From: DASXMR01 sp036495525 | GTDB taxonomy: Bacteria; Actinomycetota; Actinomycetes; Streptosporangiales; Streptosporangiaceae | Assembly (NCBI GenBank): GCA_036495525.1 | Contig: DASXMR010000033.1 | Coordinates: 51,928-115,927, forward strand | DNA length: 64,000 nucleotides | Direction: 5' to 3' | Shown: in pieces, positions 1 through 8,479 of the stretch | How positions within the stretch are numbered: position 1 is the first letter of the stretch | How the letters are laid out: each line of letters opens with the position of its first letter | Program-made: the position numbers and the translations under genes | The notes under the pieces: generated by a model | Told to the model about the DNA's origin: nothing | Databases searched by the model: none | Seen by the model: only the letters and a program-made list of their open reading frames with translations

Positions 1-635
1 CCTACGTTCAGGTCGCGGTTGGCCCAGCCGTCCAGCCGGTGGCCGATACCGGGTGCGAAGGAGTTGTCGACCGTCGAGTGGCACAGCGCGCACTCGATGC
101 CGACCGAGTTCAGGTCACCGTTGCTGTCGAAGAACCCCTTGACGCCGACCACCGCGTTGAGCTTGAGCAGGGCCAGTGTGGTCTTCGGGTCGTTCAGGTT
201 GACCGTCCCGTTCTTGATCCCCTGCTGCACCGACGCCGGGAGCTTGGTGACGTCCACCTTCAGGCCGGCCGCAAGCGCCGCCTTCGGGCTGAGACCGGGG
301 CCGACGCCACCGTTCGCCTTTCCGGCGATCGCCTGATTCAGGTGCAGCATGCCGCCCCAGAACGCCTGATCGCCGAACGTGTCAAAGCGGAATGTCTGCT
401 TGCCCTGGGCGATCAGCTGGGCGCCGGCGTTTGGCTTGCCGGCGGCCACGCCGCCGGTCCTCGCGCTGGCACTGGCACCAACCACACCTGTCAGCACCAT
501 CGCGACAAGCGCACCGACAGCACTGAAAGTGAGGGCAACCGTCCATTTACCCCGCTTTGACGCCGTCCACGGCGGTCGCCAGCCGGGCAATCGCCGCCCG
601 TCTGGTTCGGAGCTGGAGCCTGACGAAGGCACCAT
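1..635 (-). CDS. c-type cytochrome, membrane-anchored or exported (3' part beyond window)
   Basis: Reading the minus strand from ATG at 635 gives an open frame of 211 residues that runs off the window start. Residues 33-53 form a hydrophobic segment after a basic stretch (signal anchor). Near residue 180 there is a haem-binding CxxCH motif (ECALCHS), with a possible distal segment FAPGIGHRLDGW just after it. The upstream sequence has a weak GGTGAGG ribosome site. A haem-bearing exported cytochrome fits the ccmA/ccmB haem-exporter genes immediately upstream. The C-terminus is not visible, so further haem motifs cannot be excluded, and the exact electron-transfer role is unknown. Confidence 0.75.
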   Translation of the reverse strand, partial: MVPSSGSSSEPDGRRLPGWRPPWTASKRGKWTVALTFSAVGALVAMVLTGVVGASASARTGGVAAGKPNAGAQLIAQGKQTFRFDTFGDQAFWGGMLHLNQAIAGKANGGVGPGLSPKAALAAGLKVDVTKLPASVQQGIKNGTVNLNDPKTTLALLKLNAVVGVKGFFDSNGDLNSVGIECALCHSTVDNSFAPGIGHRLDGWANRDLNV

Positions 636-674
636 AAGCCTCACCTGTTTTCTATCGACAACGATTATTGCCGT

Positions 675-708
675 TAGAAGCATGGTTCCTCGCACCAGGT
701 GATGTCAA
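675..708 (-). promoter_or_regulatory. candidate promoter for the cytochrome gene
   Basis: On the minus strand a perfect TTGACA (703-708) is followed 17-18 nt later by CATGCT-like sequence. This lies about 40-70 nt upstream of the cytochrome ATG at 635, in the gap after ccmB. The -35 is consensus and the -10 is weak. Confidence 0.4.
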
Positions 709-731
709 TGGGCCTGGCCGAGTCGGCCCCT

Positions 732-1403
732 TCAGTCCTCCAGCAGGTGACCGAACACCAGGTAGCCAGCCGCCAGATACGCGGCGTCGAACGCCACGAG
801 CAGGCTCAGCCAGCCGCTGACTCCCGCGGTGGTGCCCTGCGTCAGCAGCTGAGTTGCCTTGGTCGCCGAGATGATCACCGGGCTGACCAGCGGCAGGATC
901 AGGACGGGCAGGGCGGCCTGGCGGGTGCGGATGCGAACCGCCAGCAAGCCGAGCAGGCTGCCAAGAATGCTCAGCCCGGCGATGCCCAGAGCAGCGGTGA
1001 GCAGCAGCAGCACGGGCGCGGCGCCGACCGGCAGCCCGAACAGCAAGATCACGATGCCCGTCGTCACGAGCATGAGCACCATGAGCTCGGCGAACGCGGC
1101 GATCGCCTTGCCCACGAATACCGCGCCCTTGTCCGCCGGCGAGAGCAGCAGGCCCTCAAGGGCGCCGTTAGCCGCCTCGTGCTGATAAGAGCGGTGGCAC
1201 AGCTCGACGGAAGCGAACAGCGCCGCGAGCCACAGCAGCCCGGGAGCCACCTGCGTGAGCAGCAGCCGGCTAGGCCCGAGCGCGAAGCCAAAGGCCAGCA
1301 GCATGGTGGCCGCGAACGGGAGCACCGTGCTGATGGCCGACCGGCTGCGCGCCTCAGTGCGCAGGTCCTTGGCCGCGATCGCGCGGGCGACCTGCATGCT
1401 CAT
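732..1403 (-). CDS. ccmB: haem exporter permease CcmB
   Basis: This 223-residue protein has about six hydrophobic segments and the CcmB family layout: a short basic N-terminus (ARAIAAKDLRTEAR), a hydrophobic pair, then a cytoplasmic loop with the NGALEGLLLSP segment typical of CcmB. With CcmA it forms the ABC module of cytochrome c maturation system I, which acts at the cytoplasmic membrane to make haem available for attachment to apocytochromes. Its ATG overlaps the ccmA stop codon (ATGA, 1400-1403), so the two are translationally coupled. The c-type cytochrome directly downstream is a likely client. Confidence 0.85.
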   Translation of the reverse strand: MSMQVARAIAAKDLRTEARSRSAISTVLPFAATMLLAFGFALGPSRLLLTQVAPGLLWLAALFASVELCHRSYQHEAANGALEGLLLSPADKGAVFVGKAIAAFAELMVLMLVTTGIVILLFGLPVGAAPVLLLLTAALGIAGLSILGSLLGLLAVRIRTRQAALPVLILPLVSPVIISATKATQLLTQGTTAGVSGWLSLLVAFDAAYLAAGYLVFGHLLED

Positions 1404-2152
1404 GACCGCGCCCCCGCCGAGGCGGCCGCCGACTTGGCCGCCTCCGGCTGCGCCACGGCCGGCTGGGCGGCCGTCGGCTGCGCCATGGTCGGCTGAGCCG
1501 GCGCCGCGGCAGCGACAATCCGGCCGCCGTCCATCATCACGTCGCGGTCGACGAGGTGCGCAGGCGGTGCCTCGTGGCTGGCGACGACCACGGTCTGACC
1601 GCCCGCCCTGGCGCCGGCCAGCAGCTCGTCGACCACCACCCGGGCATCGGCGTCCAGCGCCGCGTACGGCTCGTCGAGCAGGATCAGCGCCGGGGCGCGC
1701 ATCAGGCAGCGGGCGAGCGTCATCCGCTGCCGCATGCCCTGGGAGAAGTTGCCCACCTTCACGCCGGCGACCTCATCCAGCCCGACTCGCTCCAGCGCTG
1801 GCTCGGCCAGCCGCGCGTCGATGCCGTACAAGGTCGCGGTGAAGCGCAGGTTCTCGGCCGCGGTGAGGTCGGAGTACAGCCGCGTCTCGTGGCTCAGCAG
1901 ATCGCATCTGGCGCGGATCTCACTCCGCTGCTTCTGCAGGTCGAAGCCGAAGACGCTGCCGCCGCCGAAAGTCGGGGAGATGGCGGTGGCGATGAGCCGC
2001 AGCAGCGTGGTCTTGCCCGACCCGTTCCAGCCGCGCAGCCAGACCGTCTCGGCTTCAGCCACCTCGAAGCTGACCTGGCTGACTGCCGCCATGCCGTCGA
2101 AAAGCCGGGTGACCCGGCTCAGCTGAACGGCCGCCCGCCTGGCCGTCGTCAC
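1400..2152 (-). CDS. ccmA: haem exporter ATP-binding protein CcmA
   Basis: This is an ABC ATPase of about 250 residues. It has Walker A GWNGSGKTTLLR near residue 45, signature FSQGMRQRMTLARCL, Walker B ALILLDEPYAALD and an H-loop VVASHE. It is the ATPase partner of CcmB. The frame stays open upstream to 2368, but homology begins at VTTARRAAVQL, so GTG at 2152 is the best start. A candidate promoter and leader lie directly upstream of it. The C-terminus carries an odd Ala/Gln/Pro tail with AQP repeats. A system I (ccm) haem exporter is less usual in Actinobacteria than the ResB/ResC system. Confidence 0.8.
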   Translation of the reverse strand: MTTARRAAVQLSRVTRLFDGMAAVSQVSFEVAEAETVWLRGWNGSGKTTLLRLIATAISPTFGGGSVFGFDLQKQRSEIRARCDLLSHETRLYSDLTAAENLRFTATLYGIDARLAEPALERVGLDEVAGVKVGNFSQGMRQRMTLARCLMRAPALILLDEPYAALDADARVVVDELLAGARAGGQTVVVASHEAPPAHLVDRDVMMDGGRIVAAAAPAQPTMAQPTAAQPAVAQPEAAKSAAASAGARS

Positions 2153-2218
2153 CGGCGCGCCCCGGGCGCGAGATGTCCGATCAAGGCGGCCACCTTGGGT
2201 TCTATTGCGAACGAGGAT

Positions 2219-2259
2219 TAACGTTAGAGAACGTAGCCCCGCCGGTTCCGCCGGGTCAA
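2219..2259 (-). promoter_or_regulatory. candidate promoter of ccmA-ccmB
   Basis: On the minus strand TTGACC (2259-2254) and TACGTT (2235-2230) are 18 bp apart, a reasonable vegetative promoter. The predicted start lies within the 8-bp palindrome TAACGTTA (2219-2226), which could be an operator. The leader to GTG 2152 would be about 70 nt. The rest of the gap (2260-2559) holds no gene I can support. It would also contain the menA promoter. Confidence 0.45.
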
Positions 2260-2559
2260 GCCCCCAGCCCTGGCGCGCCGCCCGGACAGCGGCACGCGGC
2301 CGCCGTGTCAGCGCGGGGCCAGCGCGACGCGCCCGGCGGCGGTGCGGGCACCACCGGGCACCTGGCACACTGACGCGGTGGCGTGTTAGCCAGGACCCTC
2401 GCGGGAGACTCCTGGCTGGCAGCGCAGCACAGGCAGCGCAGGACGGTCATCGGTCGCGGCTGAGCACCGTGGTGATGAGCGCGGGAGCGAGCGGGTGCGA
2501 GCGCGGCGGCGAGCCGTGACTGGCCGTCTCGCCCGGAGGATGGGGATGAAGGGCATGGC

Positions 2560-3432
2560 GTGGCCACCGCACGGGACTGGCTAGCTGGTGCGCGGCCGCG
2601 CACCCTGCCAGCGGCGGTGGTACCGGTGGTGGTGGGCTCGGGAGTCGCGCTCGGCTACGGCAGGTTCTCTGCCTGGCGCGCCGCGCTCGCGCTGGTCGTG
2701 GCCCTGGCGCTGCAGGTGGGTGTCAACTTCGCCAACGACTACAGCGACGGCGTGCGCGGCACCGACGAGCGTCGCGTGGGCCCGATGCGGCTGGTCGGCT
2801 CGGGCCGGGCGCGGCCGCGCGAAGTGCTCGCCGCCGCGCTCGGCTGCTTCGCTGTGGCCTGCCTGGCCGGCCTCGTGCTGGCGGCGGTGACCTCGTGGTG
2901 GCTGCTGCTCGTCGGCGCCGCCGCGGTGGCCGCTGCCTGGTACTACACCGGGGGCAGCCGGCCGTACGGCTACCGGGCGCTCGGCGAGGTCTCGGTCTTC
3001 CTGTTCTTCGGCCTGGCCGCGGTCGCCGGCACCGCGTACGTGCAGATGGGCCGCACCGGCTGGCTGGCGGTGGCGGCCGCGGTGCCCGTCGGACTGCTGG
3101 CCTGCGCGCTGCTGGTCATCAACAACCTGCGTGACATCCCGACCGACCGGGCGAGCGGCAAGCGCACGCTCGCCGTCGTGCTCGGCGACCGGCGCACCCG
3201 GCTGCTGTACGTGGCCTGCGTGGCAGTGCCGTTCGCCGTCGCAGCCGTGATCGCGGCTGCCTCGCCGCTCGCGCTGCTCGCGCTGGCCGCCGTGCCGTTC
3301 GCGATCCCCCCGGCCCGGCTGGTGCGGGCCGGCGCGTCAGGACCTGGCCTGATCACCGCGCTCGGGCAGACCGGCCGGCTGCAGCTGGCGTTCGGTCTGC
3401 TGCTCACGCTCGGCCTGGCGATCAGGATCTGA
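2560..3432 (+). CDS. menA: 1,4-dihydroxy-2-naphthoate polyprenyltransferase MenA
   Basis: This 290-residue UbiA-family integral membrane prenyltransferase attaches the polyprenyl chain to 1,4-dihydroxy-2-naphthoate in menaquinone synthesis. The first Asp-rich motif is NFANDYSDGVRGTD (around residues 57-70) and the second is NNLRDIPTD (around residue 190). Hydrophobic helices fill the remainder. The start is GTG at 2560 with GAAGGG just before it. An in-frame alternative cannot be excluded because a GGAGGA site also lies further upstream. It is transcribed away from the ccm genes, grouping two respiratory functions. Confidence 0.9.
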   Translation: MATARDWLAGARPRTLPAAVVPVVVGSGVALGYGRFSAWRAALALVVALALQVGVNFANDYSDGVRGTDERRVGPMRLVGSGRARPREVLAAALGCFAVACLAGLVLAAVTSWWLLLVGAAAVAAAWYYTGGSRPYGYRALGEVSVFLFFGLAAVAGTAYVQMGRTGWLAVAAAVPVGLLACALLVINNLRDIPTDRASGKRTLAVVLGDRRTRLLYVACVAVPFAVAAVIAAASPLALLALAAVPFAIPPARLVRAGASGPGLITALGQTGRLQLAFGLLLTLGLAIRI

Positions 3433-3559
3433 CCGCTCAGCGGCGGGTTGCTGCCGCCGGCCGGCCAGAAGTGCGTGGCGGCCGCCGACCTGGCCGGCCA
3501 GCAGACGCTGGCGACAAAACCCCTGGACAGCGGCCGGGCGGTGATCGCATATTCAGCGG

Positions 3560-4009
3560 ATGGATCTACGCATTCAGTGCCTCACCATCGGCAGCGCGGA
3601 CCCGGCCGCGCTCGCCTCCTTCTGGCAGCAGGCGCTCGGCTGGCGGCACAGTCAGGACAGCGCCAACGAGGCGGTGCTCGAGCCGCCGGCCGGCAGTGCC
3701 GAGGACGGCGTCGCGCCTGACCTGGTCTTCGTGCGCGTGCCGAAGCGCAAGGACACAAAGAACCGGCTGCACCTCGACCTCCGGCCGGCCGACCAGGCCG
3801 CCGAGATCGCCAGGCTCGAGGCGCTCGGCGCGCGCAGGGTCGACGTCGGGCAGGGCAGCGGCGTCAGCTGGGTGGTACTCGCCGACCCGGAGGGCAACGA
3901 GTTCTGCGTGCTGCGTCCGTTCACCCAGGCCGAGCTTGCGCAGCTCGCTCTCAGTAGCCGTCAGGGGCCGACCTCGGCCGCCGCTGCCGCCGCGGCGGCT
4001 TCTGCCTGA
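3560..4009 (+). CDS. VOC-family (glyoxalase-like) protein
   Basis: The protein has 149 residues. It reads as two beta-alpha-beta-beta-beta units of the vicinal oxygen chelate fold: MDLRIQCLTIGSADPAALASFWQQALGW at the start, LHLDLRPAD in the middle, and VVLADPEGNEFCVL near the end. This is the single-chain 'glyoxalase-like domain' subgroup whose substrates are mostly unknown. The C-terminus is an alanine run and overlaps the 3' end of the convergent SPFH gene by about 50 bp, so the last residues may be variable. No specific reaction can be assigned. Confidence 0.75.
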   Translation: MDLRIQCLTIGSADPAALASFWQQALGWRHSQDSANEAVLEPPAGSAEDGVAPDLVFVRVPKRKDTKNRLHLDLRPADQAAEIARLEALGARRVDVGQGSGVSWVVLADPEGNEFCVLRPFTQAELAQLALSSRQGPTSAAAAAAAASA

Positions 4010-5277
4010 GCCGCGGCAGCCTCGGCTTCCGCCGTCGCCGCCTGGCTCCGGGCCGCCGGGCTCTCCGACGTCTCGCCCTGCGGCGTCTCGCCCTGCGGCG
4101 TCTGGCCCTGCGGCGTCCGGCCCTTGGCGGCCTGCCTGGGCACCGGCGTGGCCAGCTCGGCCTGCGCTGAGGCAGCTGGACTGGCACCCGCCGCACTGGC
4201 GCCGCCCGGGCCTATCCCCGGCGGCTGGCCGGCCGCCGCCGCGATCGCCGCGGCCACCGCCGCCGCGCCGCCGCTCACCGCCTGCTGACCGGCTGGCCCG
4301 GCTCCGTCCGCGGCGCCATCATGCCGGGCGGGCCTGGCGGCCAGGCCGCCCTCGGCCGGCGCAGCCTGACCACCGACCGCGCCCCGGCCGCCGTCCGCCT
4401 CGCCGCCGAAGGCGCTGCTCAGCGCCTTCATCGCGCTGGTCACCTCGCTCGGGATCATCCAGACCGTGTTGCCTGGGCCCTGCGCGATCTGCGGCAGCGT
4501 CTGCAGGTACTGGTAGGCGAGCAGCTTCGGGTCAGGATCGCCGCGGTGAATTGCCTCGAAGACGGTGCCGATGGCCTGCGCCTGTCCCTCGGCCCACAGG
4601 ATCTGGCGCTGCCGCTCGCCCTCGGCCCGCAGCACGGTGCCCTGCTTGTCGCCGTCGGCGGTCAGGATCTGCGCCTGCCGCAGTCCCTCGGCGGTCAGGA
4701 TCGCGGCACGCTTCTCTCGTTCTGCCCGCATCTGCTTTTCCATCGCGTCGATGACACTCTTCGGCGGCTCGATCGCCTTGATCTCCACCCTGGTGACCCG
4801 GATCCCCCACTTGCCAGACGCGTCGTCCAGCACGCCGCGGAGCATGGTGTTGATCTTGTCCCGGGAGGTCAGGGTCAGCTCCAGGTCCATCGAGCCGATC
4901 ACGCTGCGCAGCATCGTGGCGGTGAGCTGCTCGATCGCCTGAATGTAGTCGACGATCTCGTAGTCAGCCGCACGCGGGTCGGTGACCTGGAAGAACAGTA
5001 CGGTGTCGATCCGCACGACGAGGTTGTCCTCGGTGATGACCGGCTGGCCGAGGAACGAGACCACCTGCTCGCGCAAGTCGATCAGCGGCTTGACCCGGTC
5101 GATGAACGGGATGATGACGTTCATCCCCGGCTCCAGCGTCTTGCGGTACCGGCCGAGTCGCTCGACGTTGCGCGCCCTGGCCTGCGGCACGATGCGGACA
5201 GTCCTGACCGCGAGCAACGCCACCGCGAGGGCAACGATGATGCCGGCCAGCAGCGCGGTCAGCCCGACCACGTCCAT
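3961..5277 (-). CDS. SPFH/Band 7 (stomatin-like) membrane scaffold protein
   Basis: This 438-residue protein has an N-terminal membrane segment (residues 6-24), then a Band 7 domain beginning VRIVPQARARNVERLGRYRKTLEPG. A charged coiled-coil region follows, rich in EKRAAILTAEG repeats, and then a low-complexity Ala/Gln/Pro tail. Such proteins form oligomeric scaffolds in lipid microdomains. The start is ATG 5277, two bases after the stop of the upstream NfeD gene, the classic SPFH/NfeD operon. The tail contains a 15-bp tandem repeat encoding PQGET-type pentapeptides, and its 3' end overlaps the convergent VOC gene. Confidence 0.88.
   Translation of the reverse strand: MDVVGLTALLAGIIVALAVALLAVRTVRIVPQARARNVERLGRYRKTLEPGMNVIIPFIDRVKPLIDLREQVVSFLGQPVITEDNLVVRIDTVLFFQVTDPRAADYEIVDYIQAIEQLTATMLRSVIGSMDLELTLTSRDKINTMLRGVLDDASGKWGIRVTRVEIKAIEPPKSVIDAMEKQMRAEREKRAAILTAEGLRQAQILTADGDKQGTVLRAEGERQRQILWAEGQAQAIGTVFEAIHRGDPDPKLLAYQYLQTLPQIAQGPGNTVWMIPSEVTSAMKALSSAFGGEADGGRGAVGGQAAPAEGGLAARPARHDGAADGAGPAGQQAVSGGAAAVAAAIAAAAGQPPGIGPGGASAAGASPAASAQAELATPVPRQAAKGRTPQGQTPQGETPQGETSESPAARSQAATAEAEAAAAQAEAAAAAAAAEVGP
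4070..4129. repeat. 15-bp tandem repeat in the SPFH tail
   Basis: About four copies of a 15-bp unit (GTCTCGCCCTGCGGC and variants) lie head to tail. On the minus strand they encode the pentapeptide repeat GETPQ/GQTPQ. The repeat keeps the reading frame, so copy-number changes would alter only the length of the disordered tail. Confidence 0.85.
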
Positions 5278-5279
5278 GG

Positions 5280-5711
5280 TTACTCCCGTGGGTAGACGAG
5301 CGCGGTAGCGCCCTCGATCTGCATCACGTCGACGGTCGCGCCGGGCGGGATGACCAGCGTCTCGTCGTAGGGGCGCGAGGACCACACCTCGCCGCCGATG
5401 CGCACCCGGCCGCCGTGGGCGCTGACTTCCTCCAGCACGTACGCGGTGCGCCCGACCAGGGCCGCGGTGCCGGTGCGCAGCAGCGGCGGCTGCCTGATGT
5501 GCCGCATCGCGAACGGCCGCGCGATGCCCAGGCCGGCCGCGGAAGCTGCCACGAACGCGACGAACTGCAGCACCCCGCCGCCGCCGACCGCGCCGACTCC
5601 GCCGGCGACCAGAGCGCTGGCCGCGACGAGCCCGAATGCGAGCGTGCCGGTGAAGATCTCGGCGGCGCCGAGCACCGCCGCGACGACCAGCCAGATGATC
5701 CAGAACTCCAT
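5280..5711 (-). CDS. NfeD-family membrane protein
   Basis: The protein has 143 residues. Two or three hydrophobic helices (residues 3-70, including a Gly/Val/Ala-rich stretch) are followed by an OB-fold domain (LVGRTAYVLEEVSAHGGRVRIGGEVWSS, then PPGATVDVMQIEGATALV). This is the short NfeD form without the serine protease domain. NfeD proteins accompany SPFH partners and may modulate their assembly. The stop is two bases before the SPFH start, so the genes are co-transcribed. Confidence 0.87.
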   Translation of the reverse strand: MEFWIIWLVVAAVLGAAEIFTGTLAFGLVAASALVAGGVGAVGGGGVLQFVAFVAASAAGLGIARPFAMRHIRQPPLLRTGTAALVGRTAYVLEEVSAHGGRVRIGGEVWSSRPYDETLVIPPGATVDVMQIEGATALVYPRE

Positions 5712-5875
5712 CGCGTCCGCTCCGGACGGCCAGGTTACGGCTCTTGTACCGACAGTAACTCCGCGCCGCCGTCTGGTGCATCACAGCTTGGCGGCATCGG
5801 TGGCGTCGCAGCGGGCTTCCCACCACCAGCGAGAACGAGGAATCATGGGGGTGACCCGACCCGTAAGGACTCATC

Positions 5876-7537
5876 ATGCCCGCCGGAACTCAGCCGTCCT
5901 ACAGCCACGGAACCGCCGCCACCGCCCTGCTGGGCGAGACGATCGGCGAGAACCTGCGCCGGATAGCCGCCGCGCACCCGGCCGGGGACGCCCTGGTCGA
6001 CGTGCCGTCCGGCCGACGCTGGAACTACCAGGAGCTAGACGCCGACACCGACGCGCTGGCACTCGGCCTGCTCGGCGGCGGCATTGAGGCAGGCGACCGG
6101 GTCGGCATCTGGGCGCCGAACTGCGCCGAGTGGGCGCTGCTGCAATACGCCACGGCGAAAATCGGCGCGATCCTGGTGAACATCAACCCGGCCTACCGCA
6201 GCCATGAACTGCAGTACGCCCTGCGTCAGTCAGGGGTGCGCCTGCTGGTCAGCGCGGAGAGCTTCAAGACCAGCGACTACCGCGCCATGATCGACGAGGC
6301 CAGCGGCGGCCTTGACGCGCTGCAGCAGGTGATCTACCTGGGCACCCCGGCCTGGGACGCGCTGCTGGCCGACGGCCGGGCCGCCGCCGCCGACGGCCTG
6401 GCCGGCCTGGCCGCGCGGGCGGCGGCGCTGTCGTTCGACGACCCGATCAACATTCAGTACACCAGCGGCACGACCGGCTTCCCGAAGGGCGCGACGCTGT
6501 CGCACCACAACATCCTCAACAACGGCTTCTTCATCGGCGAGGGCTGCCGGTACACCCCGGCCGACCGGGTCTGCATCCCGGTGCCGTTCTACCACTGCTT
6601 CGGCATGGTGCTCGGCAACCTGGCCTGCACCACGCACGGCTCGTGCATCGTGATCCCGGCGCCGGGCTTCGAGCCGGCCGCGACGCTGCGCGCGGTGCAG
6701 CAGGAGCGCTGCACGTCCCTGTACGGCGTGCCGACGATGTTCATCGCCGAGCTCGCGCTGCCCGACTTCGCTTCCTACGACCTGTCCTCGCTGCGAACCG
6801 GCATCATGGCCGGATCGCCATGCCCGGTCGAGGTGATGAAGCGGGTGGTCAGCGAGATGCACATGAACGAGGTCACGATCTGCTACGGGATGACCGAGAC
6901 CTCCCCGGTCTCGGCGCAGACCACGGCGGACGACGACATGGAGCGCCGGGTGACGACCGTCGGCAAGGTGCACCCGCACGTTGAGGTCAAGGTCATCGAT
7001 CCGGAGACCGGCCTGGTGCTGCCGCGCGGCGCGGCGGGCGAGATGTGCACCCGCGGCTACTCGGTGATGCTCGGCTACTGGGGTGAGCCGGACAAGACGG
7101 CCGAGTCGATCGACGCCGCGCGCTGGATGCACACCGGTGACCTGGCCGTGATGGACGCCGAGGGCTACCTGAACATCGTCGGGCGGATCAAGGACATGGT
7201 GATCCGCGGCGGCGAGAACGTCTATCCGCGCGAGGTCGAGGAGTTCCTCTACGCGCACCCGGCGATCGAGGACGTGCAGGTGATCGGCGTGCCCGACGCC
7301 AGGTACGGCGAGGAGCTGTGCGCGTGGGTCAAGCTGCGCGCCGGCACGGAGCTGACCGCCGACGACATCCGCGGCTACTGCACCGGGAAGATCGCGCACT
7401 TCAAGATCCCCCGCTACCTGCGGGTGACCGACGAGTTCCCGATGACGGTGACCGGCAAGGTGCAGAAGTTCAAGATGCGCGAGACGTCGATCGCCGAGCT
7501 CGGCCTGGAGGGGGCCAGCGAGACCCGAACCGCCTGA
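5876..7537 (+). CDS. AMP-binding acyl-CoA synthetase (FadD-type)
   Basis: This 553-residue member of the ANL adenylate-forming superfamily has the P-loop-like motif YTSGTTGFPKGATLSHHN (around residue 198), the A5 motif CYGMTETSPVS, the A7 motif MHTGDLAVMD, the hinge GRIKDMVIRGGENVYPREVEE and the C-terminal catalytic lysine in GKVQKFKMRE. It activates a carboxylic acid as acyl-AMP and then transfers it to CoA. The pattern matches medium/long-chain acyl-CoA synthetases of the FadD35/AcsF2 kind. The substrate cannot be read from sequence. Start ATG 5876 follows TAAGGACTC. It stands alone between divergent and unrelated genes. Confidence 0.88.
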   Translation: MPAGTQPSYSHGTAATALLGETIGENLRRIAAAHPAGDALVDVPSGRRWNYQELDADTDALALGLLGGGIEAGDRVGIWAPNCAEWALLQYATAKIGAILVNINPAYRSHELQYALRQSGVRLLVSAESFKTSDYRAMIDEASGGLDALQQVIYLGTPAWDALLADGRAAAADGLAGLAARAAALSFDDPINIQYTSGTTGFPKGATLSHHNILNNGFFIGEGCRYTPADRVCIPVPFYHCFGMVLGNLACTTHGSCIVIPAPGFEPAATLRAVQQERCTSLYGVPTMFIAELALPDFASYDLSSLRTGIMAGSPCPVEVMKRVVSEMHMNEVTICYGMTETSPVSAQTTADDDMERRVTTVGKVHPHVEVKVIDPETGLVLPRGAAGEMCTRGYSVMLGYWGEPDKTAESIDAARWMHTGDLAVMDAEGYLNIVGRIKDMVIRGGENVYPREVEEFLYAHPAIEDVQVIGVPDARYGEELCAWVKLRAGTELTADDIRGYCTGKIAHFKIPRYLRVTDEFPMTVTGKVQKFKMRETSIAELGLEGASETRTA

Positions 7538-7573
7538 GGAATCCCGGCCAGCCTGCCGCGATGAGGGGTCTCG

Positions 7574-7634
7574 TTCATGATCCGGTAGTAGGAAAATGGC
7601 TGCTGGGACAACACAATTCCTTCCGGATCATGAA
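7574..7634. promoter_or_regulatory. 12-bp perfect inverted repeat upstream of and overlapping the HAD start
   Basis: TTCATGATCCGG (7574-7585) and its exact complement CCGGATCATGAA (7623-7634) are separated by 37 bp. The right arm overlaps the likely ATG (7630) of the haloacid-dehalogenase gene. The region is less GC-rich than its surroundings. It could be a two-site operator allowing looping, or an RNA stem that hides the start codon. Only the dyad is directly observed. Confidence 0.5.
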
Positions 7635-8373
7635 TGGGGCACTGGTGGAACTGGCTGACTTCGAGGCCTTGAGTTTCGACTGCTACGGAACCCTCATCGA
7701 CTGGGAGGCCGGTCTCGCTGCGGCGCTGACCGGCTGGGCCAGGGCCGGCGGCCGGGACGCCAGTGCCGAGGAACTGCTCGACGCGTACTCCAGGCACGAG
7801 GCGGCCGCCGAGGCGCAGCACCCGGAAGCGCTGTATCCCGCGATCCTCGCCCGCAGCCTGCGCGACCTTGGCGCGGAACTAGGCCTTGAAGTCAGCGACG
7901 AGGCAGCCGCTGCCCTGGCCGGGTCGGTCCCCGGCTGGCCGGCCTTTCCTGACTCGGCTGAGGCGCTGCGCGTGCTGGCCGGCCGGTACCAGCTGATCAT
8001 CTTGTCCAACGTGGACCGCGAGTCATTCGCGGCGAGCAACCGGCGCCTCGGGGTGAGCTTCACCAGCATTCTCACCGCGCAGGACATCGGCTCGTACAAG
8101 CCGTCGCCGCGCAACTTCGACGCGCTGCTGGCCGAGGCCGGCCGCCTGGGCATCGGCCAGGGCCGGCTGCTGCACGTGGCGCAGAGCCTGTTCCACGATC
8201 ACGTGCCAGCGCAGCGAGCGGGCCTGCCGACCGCGTGGATCAACCGCCGGCACGACCGGCCAGGGTGGGGCGCGACGCCAGCACCGCCTGCTGACGTCAC
8301 GCCGGACTGGGAATTCGACTCTATGGCGGCCTTCGCGCAGGCCGCGCTCGGCCAGCCGCCCGCAGCCTCGTGA
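7630..8373 (+). CDS. HAD-superfamily hydrolase (haloacid dehalogenase type II-like)
   Basis: This protein of about 247 residues carries the HAD motifs: nucleophile Asp17 in LSFDCYGTLID, motif II LSNVDR (around residue 128), the lysine in SYKPSPRNF and motif III region LLHVAQSLFHDHVPA. The short FDCYGTLIDWE opening followed by a helical cap matches L-2-haloacid dehalogenase-type proteins, but many relatives are phosphatases. The frame remains open well upstream of 7630. I chose ATG 7630 because homology begins right after it. This start lies inside an inverted repeat. Confidence 0.78.
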   Translation: MNGALVELADFEALSFDCYGTLIDWEAGLAAALTGWARAGGRDASAEELLDAYSRHEAAAEAQHPEALYPAILARSLRDLGAELGLEVSDEAAAALAGSVPGWPAFPDSAEALRVLAGRYQLIILSNVDRESFAASNRRLGVSFTSILTAQDIGSYKPSPRNFDALLAEAGRLGIGQGRLLHVAQSLFHDHVPAQRAGLPTAWINRRHDRPGWGATPAPPADVTPDWEFDSMAAFAQAALGQPPAAS

Positions 8374-8479
8374 GCCCTCCGCTCCTGGCCGGGCCGCTGC
8401 TAGCCGAGCCCCCAGAAGTCTCGCTGGTGCGTGACAGGCGGGCTCAGGCCGCGGAGTTCGGAGGGTGTGGTGAGCGGTC

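Noticed and set aside
2153..2368. Upstream extension of CcmA by 72 residues
   Set aside because: It is Arg/Pro-rich and contains the predicted promoter. Homology starts at 2152.
3471..4754. 427-codon plus-strand frame across the VOC and SPFH genes
   Set aside because: It is composed mainly of Arg, Pro and Ser. It is a frame shadow of two well-supported genes.
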